Shown piece by piece: positions 52,981 through 62,000 of a stretch of 64,000 nucleotides of DNA. Below the pieces are notes generated by a model. It did not search any database. It was not told the DNA's origin and worked only from the letters and a program-made list of their open reading frames with translations. A program made the position numbers and the translations under genes. The number at the start of each line of letters is the position of its first letter. Within the stretch, counting starts at the first letter, position 1. Source of the DNA: JACCWP01 sp963801045 (GTDB lineage Bacteria; Actinomycetota; Actinomycetes; Propionibacteriales; Nocardioidaceae); the NCBI GenBank assembly GCA_963801045.1, contig CAWDDC010000004.1, positions 1,612,001-1,676,000 on the forward strand. Reading direction: 5' to 3'.

Positions 52981-53043
52981 GCCGTTTCGATCGGCCGTTT
53001 CGATCGGCCGTTTCGATCGGCGGTTCGGTCAGCCGTTCGGTCA
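52981..53043. repeat. Tandem repeats, 13-bp and 12-bp units
   Basis: GCCGTTTCGATCG occurs three times in series (52981-53019), followed by two 12-bp variants (GCGGTTCGGTCA, GCCGTTCGGTCA). They fill the gap between the convergent aldo/keto reductase and M28 peptidase genes and reach into the latter's stop codon. Confidence 0.92.
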
Positions 53044-54582
53044 GCGGACCGCGGCGTGGCCCCGGTAGGTGCTGGGACCGGCGTCGCGGTGGCGGAAGCT
53101 GCCGTCGTCGAAGAACCCGGTGCTGGACCGGGCGAGCGTCAGCACCGCGTCGGCCGCGGCGTCCGACATCTCCGACAGGGCGTCGACGTTGAGGTTGTTG
53201 ATGGTGTCGCAGGCCTGGTGGTAGCAGGGGTCGTAGGGCTCGCCCGCCTCACCACCGAAGATCTCTGCCTCCTCCTCGGTCTTGATGCCCTCGGCGCCGG
53301 TGAACAGGCCTCCGGCCGGGATCCCTACCTCGATGAACGGACCGTAGTCGGAGCGGCCGCTGAACTCGGTGGGCGCCGACGCCAGCTCCTGGCTGTCGAA
53401 GTACCCGGTGAAGACCCGTTCGATCTGCGCCGATCCGGGCGGGCCGGCCAGGTCGGTGTCCGACCCGTCGCCGTCGTAGACGAACCGCACGTAGTTGGGT
53501 GAGCCGACCATGTCGAAGTTGAGGTTGGCGAAGATCTTTGCGAGTTTCCGACTCGGCAGGGTGTTCACGTAGTGCGCCGACCCGAGCAGACCAGGCTCTT
53601 CCGCACCCCAGAACGCGAAGCGCACCTTCTGCTTCAGCGGCCTCGGCTGCTCGGCCAGCTGCTCGGCGATCTCGAGGATGGTCGACACCCCGCTGCCGTT
53701 GTCGTTGATGCCGGGGCCGGGCGTCACCGAGTCGAGGTGCGCCCCGACCACGAACACGTCGTCGGGGTCGCCGGTGCGCGAGGTGGCCAGCACGTTCGTG
53801 GTCTCCGCCGCCGGGTCGGTCTCGGTGTCGGTGGCCACGTGCACGGTGACCGGGCCTGCCTGAGTCGCCTCGTACAGCGCCGCACCGTCGGCGAAGCTGG
53901 TGCCGACGACGGGCAGCTCGAAGGGACGGCCCAGGGTGCCGGTCAGCAGCTCGTCGCGACCCGGCTGGCCCTCGTTGAACATGACGACCGCGTCGTAGCC
54001 GGCGGCCTCGGCGTTGGCTGCCTTGACCTCGAAGAAGCAGGTGCCCCGCTGGATCAGCGCGATCTCCGGCTGCGCACCGGCGGGCTCGAAGTCGGACGCC
54101 TCGCAGCCCGACGAGGAGCCGGGTTCGGCGGGCGGCGGGACCAGCACGTCGTTGGTCGGGACCAGGGTGCCGGTCACGTCGCCGGAACCTGAGTAGTCCA
54201 TGGTGTGGGTCTCGTACGTCGTCGGGCTTGGTGACACCTGCTCCAGCACGGCGGGGGAGAGCTCGCGGTAGAACGGGAACGTGAACACCTGCTGCCGCAC
54301 CCGGTAGCCGGCGTCCTCGAGCTGATCCGCGACGTACGCCGCGGACGCGTCGTAGCCGGTCGTGCCGGAGGCGCGGGTGCCGCCGTTCTGGTTGGCGATG
54401 CGTTGCAGGACGCGCTCGTGCGCGAGGATCCCGCCCACGGTCACTGCGTCGCGCAGTCGTTGGGTGTTGATGTCCTCGAGACGCGAGGCGTCCCGGTCGG
54501 CCGCAGCAGTACCGACCGCGGGTAGCGCGGCAATCGGTAACGCGACGGCGGTGACGAGCGCGCAGAGGGTGAGGCGTCGCAC
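53041..54582 (-). CDS. Secreted M28 family metalloaminopeptidase with PA domain
   Basis: A 513-residue protein. The signal peptide is about 1-28 (MRRLTLCALVTAVALPIAAL). A PA domain (about 130-250, LVPTNDVLVPPP ... LIQRGTCFFEVKAANAEAAGYDAVVMF) is inserted before the catalytic part: VGAHLDSVTPGPGINDNGSG (Zn ligands), FWGAEEPGLLGS (catalytic Glu and ligand), FDMVGS and CYHQACDT. This is the Streptomyces-griseus-type aminopeptidase layout. It removes N-terminal residues from peptides outside the cell. The stop overlaps the tandem repeat. Confidence 0.94.
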   Translation of the reverse strand: MRRLTLCALVTAVALPIAALPAVGTAAADRDASRLEDINTQRLRDAVTVGGILAHERVLQRIANQNGGTRASGTTGYDASAAYVADQLEDAGYRVRQQVFTFPFYRELSPAVLEQVSPSPTTYETHTMDYSGSGDVTGTLVPTNDVLVPPPAEPGSSSGCEASDFEPAGAQPEIALIQRGTCFFEVKAANAEAAGYDAVVMFNEGQPGRDELLTGTLGRPFELPVVGTSFADGAALYEATQAGPVTVHVATDTETDPAAETTNVLATSRTGDPDDVFVVGAHLDSVTPGPGINDNGSGVSTILEIAEQLAEQPRPLKQKVRFAFWGAEEPGLLGSAHYVNTLPSRKLAKIFANLNFDMVGSPNYVRFVYDGDGSDTDLAGPPGSAQIERVFTGYFDSQELASAPTEFSGRSDYGPFIEVGIPAGGLFTGAEGIKTEEEAEIFGGEAGEPYDPCYHQACDTINNLNVDALSEMSDAAADAVLTLARSSTGFFDDGSFRHRDAGPSTYRGHAAVR

Positions 54583-54677
54583 GGGTCCTCCCTGGGGGCC
54601 GAAACGGTGGTTACAGCATCAAAGCACCCCCCGCCCGGCCGTCAAGTCCTGCCGACGCCCCTGGGACCCCGGCTCGC

Positions 54678-55994
54678 TCAGGTCGCCGACAGCCCCCCGA
54701 CCCGGCCCTCGCGGAAGGCGTCGACGAAGCGCTCGTGGTCCGCCCGGGCCTGCTCGGCGTAGTCCAGCCCGCGGTCGACGATGTCCCGGACGAAGCCTTC
54801 CTGGTCACCGTCCAGGGTCTCGGCGATGGCCTCCTCGATCTGGAACTCCACCAGGTCCTCCGCACTGTCCTCGTCGGAGGCGCAGTGCACCTTGGCGGTG
54901 GCCCGGCCGAGGTCGCGCAGCACCGGCTCGACCTGGTCCGGCTCGGTGAGGTCGTCCCAGTCGAGGTCGGACTCGTACGGCGACATCTCGGCGACGACGT
55001 AGCCGGTGTCGCGCAGGGTCGTCCAGCCGAGGAACGGGTCGGTGTGCCGCTGCAGTGCCCGCTGGGAGATCACGGTGCGGTGGCCCTGGTGCTCGAAGTA
55101 GTCCTCCGCGGGCTTGTCCGGCGCGTACCGGCTGATCGCCGGGACGTTGCCCTGCTTCATGCTGAGCACCACGTCGTTCTCGAGGGCCTGGTTGCTGCCC
55201 TCGACGAGCACGTTGTACGCCGTGAGCCCGGCGCTGCCGATGCCGAACCCGGCCCGCCCGACGACGTCCTTCACCCGGTAGAACAGGTCGCGGTCGAGCA
55301 GCTTGTCCTGCGGGATCGTGTCGAGGTAGGCCTCGAACGCCGCCAGGACCTGCTCGTGCTCGCCGTCGTCCAGCCGTTGCACGCCGGACGAGTCGCGGAA
55401 CGACCGCTCCGCCCCGTCCAGCACGGTCAGCCTGTCCAGCATGCCGGTCCGCGAGGCGAGTCGGGCCCGCACGAGCACCTCGTGCACCGGCCCCTCGGTG
55501 TTGTCCAGCCGCAGCGCGAAGTCGTCGTCATCGGCCGACTCGACGTAAGCGTGCACCTGGTCGATGTAGGCCTGGAGGTACTCGCCCGCCAGCTGGCGCA
55601 CGGTCTCCTCGGGGAAGGCCTTGCGGCGCCCGAGCAGCGACAGGCTGGCGACGAACCGCACCAGGTCCCAGGTGTAGTGGCCCAGGTAGGCCTCGTCGAA
55701 GTCGTTGACGTCGAACACCAGCCGGCCGTCGGAGTTCATGTACGTGCCGAAGTTCTCGGCGTGCAGGTCGCCGTGCACCCACACCCGCGCGGTGCGCTCG
55801 TCGACCCACGGGTCGTCCTTGTCGGCCAGGTCGCGGTAGAACAGGCAGGCGCTGCCGCGGTAGAACGCGAACGGGTCGGCCGCCATCTTGCGGTACTTGG
55901 TGCGGAAGGCGTCCGGCGAGACCTTCATCAGCTCGGAGAAGGCCTCCTCGAGCGTCTCGACGACGTAGGCCTGGCGGTCGGCGTCCGATGACAT
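54678..55994 (-). CDS. DUF2252 family protein (kinase-like fold)
   Basis: A 438-residue protein. VWVHGDLHAENFG resembles a kinase catalytic loop (HxDxxxxN) and LVFDVNDFDEA the metal-binding Asp region; FYRGSACLFYRDL, GIGSAGLTAYNVLVEG and RDLGRATAKVHC are further DUF2252 blocks. The family is related to aminoglycoside phosphotransferase-like kinases, but the substrate is unknown. ATG 55994 follows no strong ribosome-binding site. It diverges from the MarR gene at 56056. Confidence 0.9.
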   Translation of the reverse strand: MSSDADRQAYVVETLEEAFSELMKVSPDAFRTKYRKMAADPFAFYRGSACLFYRDLADKDDPWVDERTARVWVHGDLHAENFGTYMNSDGRLVFDVNDFDEAYLGHYTWDLVRFVASLSLLGRRKAFPEETVRQLAGEYLQAYIDQVHAYVESADDDDFALRLDNTEGPVHEVLVRARLASRTGMLDRLTVLDGAERSFRDSSGVQRLDDGEHEQVLAAFEAYLDTIPQDKLLDRDLFYRVKDVVGRAGFGIGSAGLTAYNVLVEGSNQALENDVVLSMKQGNVPAISRYAPDKPAEDYFEHQGHRTVISQRALQRHTDPFLGWTTLRDTGYVVAEMSPYESDLDWDDLTEPDQVEPVLRDLGRATAKVHCASDEDSAEDLVEFQIEEAIAETLDGDQEGFVRDIVDRGLDYAEQARADHERFVDAFREGRVGGLSAT

Positions 55995-56055
55995 GCGCCC
56001 GACCCTAGGCACCGGTCGCTCCGTCAGCACGTGCGGGAGTGCTGTTTACGGCACG

Positions 56056-56529
56056 ATGTGGCGGGTGCCCGGCGATCCGACCGACTCGACGCCCCATGCG
56101 CAGGTCGAGCACGAGCTGACCCGGCTGCTGCGGCGGTCACGGGTGGCGCTGTCGGCGTACGCCTCGCAGGTGCACCCCGACATCGACCTGTCCGGCTACA
56201 CGCTGCTGCTGGCCGTGCGCGACGCCACCGCCGAGTCGCACGACGGGGCCGTCCGTGCGGCCGACCTCGCCGACCGGCTGCGGCTGCACAAGTCCACGCT
56301 GAGCCGTGGGTTGGCCCAGCTGGAGACGATCGGGCTGGTCGAACGGGACGTCGACCCGTCCGACGCCCGGGCCCGGCTGGTGCGGCTGAGCCCCGACGGC
56401 GCGCGACGGGTGCAGCAGGTCCGTGCCGAGCGCCGGGCCCTGCTGTCGGACGTGCTGGACCGCTGGGAGGCCGCCGACCTGCAGGCCCTGGCCGGACTGC
56501 TCGGCCGGCTCAACGACGACCTGGAGTGA
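56056..56529 (+). CDS. MarR family transcriptional regulator
   Basis: A 157-residue protein from ATG 56056 (GTG 56065 possible). The winged helix is VRAADLADRLRLHKSTLSRGLAQLETIGLVERDVDPSDARARLVRLSPDGAR, with helices before and after for dimerisation. It is the first of two adjacent MarR genes ahead of a drug-exporter-type gene; the spacing of about 80 bp and the promoter at 56551 suggest it is transcribed separately from the second. Confidence 0.9.
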   Translation: MWRVPGDPTDSTPHAQVEHELTRLLRRSRVALSAYASQVHPDIDLSGYTLLLAVRDATAESHDGAVRAADLADRLRLHKSTLSRGLAQLETIGLVERDVDPSDARARLVRLSPDGARRVQQVRAERRALLSDVLDRWEAADLQALAGLLGRLNDDLE

Positions 56530-56543
56530 CGCGCGCCTCCCGG

Positions 56544-56598
56544 CAATCAGTTGCTTGCTGAAACCATTCTCTCTACAGTTGCATCCAGCAACCAGTTG
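56544..56598. promoter_or_regulatory. Candidate MarR operators around the exporter promoter
   Basis: CAATCAGTTG (56544-56553) and CAACCAGTTG (56589-56598) are near-identical and flank the promoter. GTTGC-ATCCA-GCAAC (56578-56592) is an inverted repeat over the -10 end and start site. A MarR dimer here would repress the second MarR gene and the exporter. Confidence 0.55.
56551..56579 (+). promoter_or_regulatory. Probable sigma-70 type promoter of marR-MFS
   Basis: TTGCTT (56551-56556), 17 nt, then TACAGT (56574-56579). It lies 34 bp ahead of the second MarR gene's GTG and shows a local drop in GC. The candidate operators overlap it. Confidence 0.6.
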
Positions 56599-56612
56599 AG
56601 AGGCGGTGCGCC

Positions 56613-57077
56613 GTGGGCAGCACGACAGCGACGGCACCTGCCACCGAGCCGGTGCTGGAGGGGCTGCGCCTGGTCACGCGCGCGATGCGTCCGCTGGCCC
56701 AGCAGGCGGGCGGCGACGCCGCGGCCCGGACCCGGGTGCAGATCCTGCACGTGCTGGCGGGGCTGGGGGAGTCCCGCGGGGGTGACCTCGCGGCCGCCCT
56801 GCTGGTCGACCCGTCGGTGATCAGCCGCCAGCTCGCCGGCCTCGTCGCCGACGGGCTGGTCGATCGGCGCCCCGACCCCGCAGACGCGCGCGCCGCCCTG
56901 GTGGCGGTCAGTCCGGCCGGGACCCGGCTGCTCGGCGACTGGCACGAGACGGCCACCGGGCTGCTGCACGAGCGCCTCGCCGACTGGTCGCCCGCTGACC
57001 TGGCGGCCGCCGGCGCGCTGCTGCGGCGGCTGGCCGACGACCTGACCTCCGCCCGCACCAGCCGAGGACACCGATGA
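56613..57077 (+). CDS. MarR family transcriptional regulator, coupled to the exporter gene
   Basis: A 154-residue protein from GTG 56613. Helix-turn-helix and wing: SRGGDLAAALLVDPSVISRQLAGLVADGLVDRRPDPADARAALVAVSPAG. Its stop overlaps the ATG of the MFS gene (ATGA at 57074), so the two are translated together. The usual pattern for MarR-exporter pairs is repression of both until a toxic ligand binds. Confidence 0.92.
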   Translation: MGSTTATAPATEPVLEGLRLVTRAMRPLAQQAGGDAAARTRVQILHVLAGLGESRGGDLAAALLVDPSVISRQLAGLVADGLVDRRPDPADARAALVAVSPAGTRLLGDWHETATGLLHERLADWSPADLAAAGALLRRLADDLTSARTSRGHR

Positions 57078-59068
57078 CCACGACCGCCGCCGCTCCGCCT
57101 GCCCTGTCGGTCGGCCAGCCGGACCCGCCGATGACCCATCGGCAGATCCTGGAGGTCCTGGCCGGACTGCTCGCCGCGCTGTTCACCGCGATCATCAGCT
57201 CGACGATCGTGAGCAACGCGCTGCCCACGATCATCGCCGACCTGCACGGCAGCCAGACCCAGTACACGTGGATCGTCACCGCGTCGCTGCTCGCGATGAC
57301 CGTGAGCACACCGGTGTGGGGCAAGCTCTCCGACCTCTACAGCAAGAAGCTGCTGGTGCAGACCGCGATCATCATCTTCGTCGTCGGCTCGGTGGTGGCG
57401 GGCATGGCCGGATCGGTGCCCGTGCTGATCGGCACCCGGGTGGTCCAGGGCATCGGCGTCGGTGGGCTGATGGCCAACGCGCAGTCGATCATCGCGTCGG
57501 TGATCCCGCCGCGGGACCGCGGCCGGTACAGCGGCTACATGGGCGCGGTCATGGCCGTCGCGACGGTCAGCGGCCCGCTGATCGGCGGCATCATCGTGGA
57601 CACGCCCTGGCTCGGCTGGCGCTGGTGCTTCTACGTCTGTGTCCCGCTGGCCGTGATCAGCCTCGGCCTGCTGCAGCGCTACCTGCACCTGGACCACGTG
57701 CGTCGCCGTACCCGGCCGGACGTGCTCGGTGCGCTGCTGATCGCCGGGGCCGCGTCGCTGCCGATGATCTGGGTCTCGTTCGCCGGGAGCAGCTTTCCCT
57801 GGCTCGGCTGGGAGACCGCCGTCATGCTCGGCGGCACCGCGGCGCTCACGGTGGTGCTGGTGCTGGTCGAGACCAGGGTGTCCGAGCCGCTGCTCCCGCT
57901 GCACGTGCTGCGTACCCGCACCACCGCGCTGGCGATCGTCGCCAGCGTCGGCGTGGGCATCGCGATGTTCGGCGCCCCCGTCTTCCTCGGCCAGTACTTC
58001 CAGGTCGCCCGAGGCTTCTCGCCGACCGACGCCGGGCTGCTGTCGATCCCGCTGATGATCGGCAGCCTGGTCGGCACCACCGGCTCCGGCCAGATCATCA
58101 CCCGCACCGGGCGCTGGAAGGTGTTCCTGGTCTCCGGCACCGTTCTGCTGGCGCTCGGAATGCTGCTGCTGTCGACGATCGACCACCTCACCTCGATCTG
58201 GCACGTCAGCGTCTTCATGGCCCTGGTGGGTCTCGGCATGGGGATGCTGCTGCAGAACCTCGTGCTGGCCGTGCAGAACACCGTGGACGTCAGCGAGGTC
58301 GGCGCGTCCAGCGCGTCGGTGGCCTTCTTCCGCAGCCTCGGTGGCGCGGTCGGCGTCGCGGTGCTCGGTGCCGTGCTCGCCAACCGGGTGCGCGACCTCA
58401 CCGTCGAGGGCCTGGCAGCGAAGGGCGTCCCGGCCGAGTCCCTGTCGTCCGGCGGGGCGTCTGCACTCGACCTCGAGTCGCTGCCGCCCCCGGTTGCATC
58501 GGTGGTGCAGTCGGCGTACGGCGACGCGACCGGCCACATCTTCCTGGTCGGCGCAGGGTCCGCACTCGTCGCGCTGGTGGCGGTGCTGTTCATCCGCGAG
58601 ATCGCGCTGCGCCGCACGGTGGCGCTCACGCCGACGCCGGCGCGTGCGGTGCCCGCCGCGACCGTTGCGGTGGCGGTGGGGTTGGATGAGGGCATGCCTC
58701 CAGCGATGGACGAGAAGCCCGAGATCGACTTCCCGGGCGGCGAGCCGCCGACCGAGCTGCAGAGCACCGACATCGTGGTCGGGGACGGAGCCGAGGCGGC
58801 ACCGGGAGCGACCGTCAAGGTCCACTACGTCGGCGTCGAGTTCGACACCGGCGAGCAGTTCGACGCATCCTGGGACCGCGGTGCGCCCGTCGACTTCCCG
58901 CTGGCCCGGCTGATCCCCGGCTGGCAGGAGGGCATCCCCGGGATGAGGGTGGGCGGCCGTCGCCAGCTGGTCGTGCCGCCGCAGCTCGCGTACGGTCCCG
59001 CCGGCGGTGGCCACCGGCTGTCGGGCAAGACGCTGGTCTTCGTGATCGACCTGCTCGACGCGCGCTGA
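57074..59068 (+). CDS. EmrB/QacA-type MFS exporter fused in frame to an FKBP peptidyl-prolyl isomerase
   Basis: A 664-residue frame. Residues 1 to about 530 are a 14-helix DHA2 exporter (LAALFTAIISSTIVSNALPTI, GKLSDLYSKKLL, GTRVVQGIGVGGLMANAQS and, late, FFRSLGGAVGVAVLGAVLANR). Residues 541-664 are a complete FKBP domain (VKVHYVGVEFDTGEQFDASWDRG, LIPGWQEGIPGMRVGGRRQ, VPPQLAYGP). An FKBP is normally a separate cytosolic protein; its natural start would be the ATG at 58694. A TGA lies one frame over at 58686-58688, so a single-base error would split this into two genes. Both functions are secure; the fusion is not. Confidence 0.88.
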   Translation: MTTTAAAPPALSVGQPDPPMTHRQILEVLAGLLAALFTAIISSTIVSNALPTIIADLHGSQTQYTWIVTASLLAMTVSTPVWGKLSDLYSKKLLVQTAIIIFVVGSVVAGMAGSVPVLIGTRVVQGIGVGGLMANAQSIIASVIPPRDRGRYSGYMGAVMAVATVSGPLIGGIIVDTPWLGWRWCFYVCVPLAVISLGLLQRYLHLDHVRRRTRPDVLGALLIAGAASLPMIWVSFAGSSFPWLGWETAVMLGGTAALTVVLVLVETRVSEPLLPLHVLRTRTTALAIVASVGVGIAMFGAPVFLGQYFQVARGFSPTDAGLLSIPLMIGSLVGTTGSGQIITRTGRWKVFLVSGTVLLALGMLLLSTIDHLTSIWHVSVFMALVGLGMGMLLQNLVLAVQNTVDVSEVGASSASVAFFRSLGGAVGVAVLGAVLANRVRDLTVEGLAAKGVPAESLSSGGASALDLESLPPPVASVVQSAYGDATGHIFLVGAGSALVALVAVLFIREIALRRTVALTPTPARAVPAATVAVAVGLDEGMPPAMDEKPEIDFPGGEPPTELQSTDIVVGDGAEAAPGATVKVHYVGVEFDTGEQFDASWDRGAPVDFPLARLIPGWQEGIPGMRVGGRRQLVVPPQLAYGPAGGGHRLSGKTLVFVIDLLDAR

Positions 59069-59069
59069 C

Positions 59070-62000
59070 TCAGACTGCGTCCAGCGCCCGCCGCACCCGT
59101 TGCACCGACGCCGGTCGCGCGGTCCGCACCCCGGGTGCGAACAGCCCGAGCCGCAGCTCCTCGATCAGCCAGCGCGCCTCCTCCAGGCCGGCCGGTGCCA
59201 CTGCTCCCGGGGGCACGGCGTCCCGGGCCTGCTCGTACGCGGTGACGACGCCGAGGAGCTCGTCCAGCCGGGCGAGGTCTCGGCGCGGGTCGTCGGCCAG
59301 CCGGTCGAGCCGCTGCCGCACCCCGGCGAGGTAGCGGACCACGTCGGGCAGCCGGTCCCACCCGGTGCGGCCGACGAAGCCGGGTGCCATCAGCTCGTCC
59401 AGCTGCACCTCGACGTCGTCGCGCACCGCGGCGAGCGACGACGCACCGAGCCCTGCCAGCCGCACCCGCGCCTCGTGCGCCTCGCTGAGGATCCGCTGCA
59501 CCTGGGTGACCACCTGCTCGGTGGCCGGCACCAGATCGGCGCGTACCCGTTCGCGCAGCGCGGCGAACCCGGCCGCGTCCCAGGCCGGCCCACCGGCCTC
59601 GCCCACCAGGTGTCCGACCGCGCAGTCGGCCGCGTCCTCGAGCAGCGCGGGCACCGAGCCGTAGGGGTTGTGACCGAGCGCGAGCTTGGCGCGGTTGTCG
59701 AGGCCGCGCACGACCGGCGCCAGCGGCGACGGCATGGTGAGCCGCAGCAGCCGCACCGTGCCGGCCCGCATCACCGAGTCCCGGGCCGGCTCGGACTCCA
59801 GCACCCGCACCGACACGCTGTCGCCGTCGTCGTGCAGCGCCGGGTAGCCGGTGACGGTGTGCCCGGCCCGGGTCGACGACACCGTGCGCGGCAGCTCGTC
59901 GATGGTCCAGTCGCGCAGGCCCGTGCGCTCGAGGTCGCCGGCAGCGTCGGTCAGCGTCGCACGCAGCCGCTCGCGCAGCGTGTCCTGCAGCATGGGGAGG
60001 TCCTTGCCCGCGGCGACCTCGCGGCCGTCGTCGTCGACCACCCGGAACGTGAGCCGCAGGTGCTCGGGCAGCCGGCGCACGTCGAAGTCGGCCGGTGACA
60101 CCTGCACGCCGGTCGTGCGCAGCAGCTGGTGGGCGAGGGCGGTGAGCAGTCCGCCGTCGTCCGGCCGCAGCACCGGCAGCACCCGTGCGGCGTGGTCAGG
60201 AGCGGGCACCAGCTGACGACGGACCGGCTTGGGCAGGGACCGGATCAGCTCGGTGACGAGGTCGAGCCGAAGCCCGGGCACCTGCCAGGCGAAGTCCTCG
60301 GCCCGCAGGTGGTGCAGCAGCCGGAGGGGGACGTCGACCGTCACGCCGTCGCGGGCGTCGCCCGGTTCGAAGACGTACGACAGCGGCAGCGTCGCCTCGC
60401 CGACCTGCCACTCGTCGGGGTACGCGCTCGACCAGGATGTCGGGTCGACGTCCGCCTCGTCGCGTACCAACAGCTCGCGGTCGAACGTGAGCAGCTCGGG
60501 GTGGCGGTGCCACTGCTGCTTCCACCAGGAGTCGAAGTGCCGGGCCGAGACCACCTCGGCCGGCACCCGTTCGTCGTAGAAGTCGACCAAGGTCTGCTCG
60601 TCGACGACGATGTCCCGCCGCCGGGTACGGTCCTCGAGGCCCTCGACGTCGGCGAGCAGCTCGCGGTTGGCGTGGAAGAACCGGTGCCGGGTGTCCCAGT
60701 CGCCCTCGACCAGGGCGTGCCGGATGAACAGCTCGCGCGCCAACGCCGGGTCGGTCAGCCCGAGCTGCACGCGGCGGCCCGACACGATCGGGACGCCGTA
60801 CAGCGTGACCGTCTCCAGCGCGACCGCGCTGCCCCGGTTGCGCTCCCAGTGCGGCTCGGCGTAGCTGCGCTTGAGGAGATGCTCGGCGAGCGGTTCCACC
60901 CAGTCGGGGTCGATGCGCGCGACGTCGCGTCCCCAGAGCCGCGAGGTCTCGACCAGCTCGCCCGCCATCACCCACTCGGGACGGGACTTGAACAGAGCGG
61001 AGCCGGGGAAGATCGCGAACCGGGCGCCACGGGCGCCGAGGTAGTCGCGGGTCTCCTGCTGCCGCTGGCCGATATGCGAGAGCAGCCCGGACAGCAACGC
61101 CCGGTGCACGAGGTCCGGGTTGTCGGCGGTGCTCGACATCGAGACGCCGATGTCGTCGAGGACCCGGCGCAGCTGGGCGACCATGTCCTGCCACTCGCGC
61201 ACCCGCAGGTAGTGCAGGAACTCCTGCCGACACATCCGCCGGAAGCCGGAGCTGCTGCGCGCCCGCTGCTCGGTGCGCAGGTGCTGCCACAGCTTCAGGT
61301 GACCGATCAGGTCCGACGTCGGGTCGCGGAACCGGGCGTGCGCCTGGTCGGCCTGTGCCTGCTTGTCGGCGGGCCGCTCCCGCGGGTCCTGGATGGACAG
61401 GGCGGCGGCGATGACGACGACCTCGCGTACGCATCCGAGCCGGTCGGCCTCGAGCACCATCCGGCCCAGCCGCGGGTCGAGGGGAAGCCGGGCCAGGCGG
61501 CGGCCGAGGTCGGTGAGTCGGTCGCCGGTGGTGCCCGCGCGCGCATCGAGGGCGGCCAGCTCCTCCAGCAGCTGTACGCCGTCGCGGACGGCGCGGGAGT
61601 CGGGCGGGTCGACGAACGGGAAGTCGGCGAGCTCACCGAGACCGAGCGCCGCCATCTGCAGCACGACTGAGGCGAGGTTGGTGCGCAGGATCTCGGGCTC
61701 GGTGAACTCCGGCCGGGTGTCGAAGTCGTCCTCGGAGTAGAGCCGGATCGCGATGCCGTCCGACGTGCGCCCGCAGCGCCCGGAGCGCTGGTTGGCCGAC
61801 GCCTGCGAGATCCGCTCGATCGGCAGCCGCTGCACCTTGAGCCGCTGGCTGTAGCGGCTGATGCGTGCCGTGCCGGTGTCGACCACGTAGTGGATGCCGG
61901 GAACGGTCAGCGACGTCTCCGCCACGTTGGTGGCGAGCACTACCCTCCGTCCGGCGTGCGACGTGAACACCTTGTGCTGCTCGGCGGCCGACAGCCGCCC

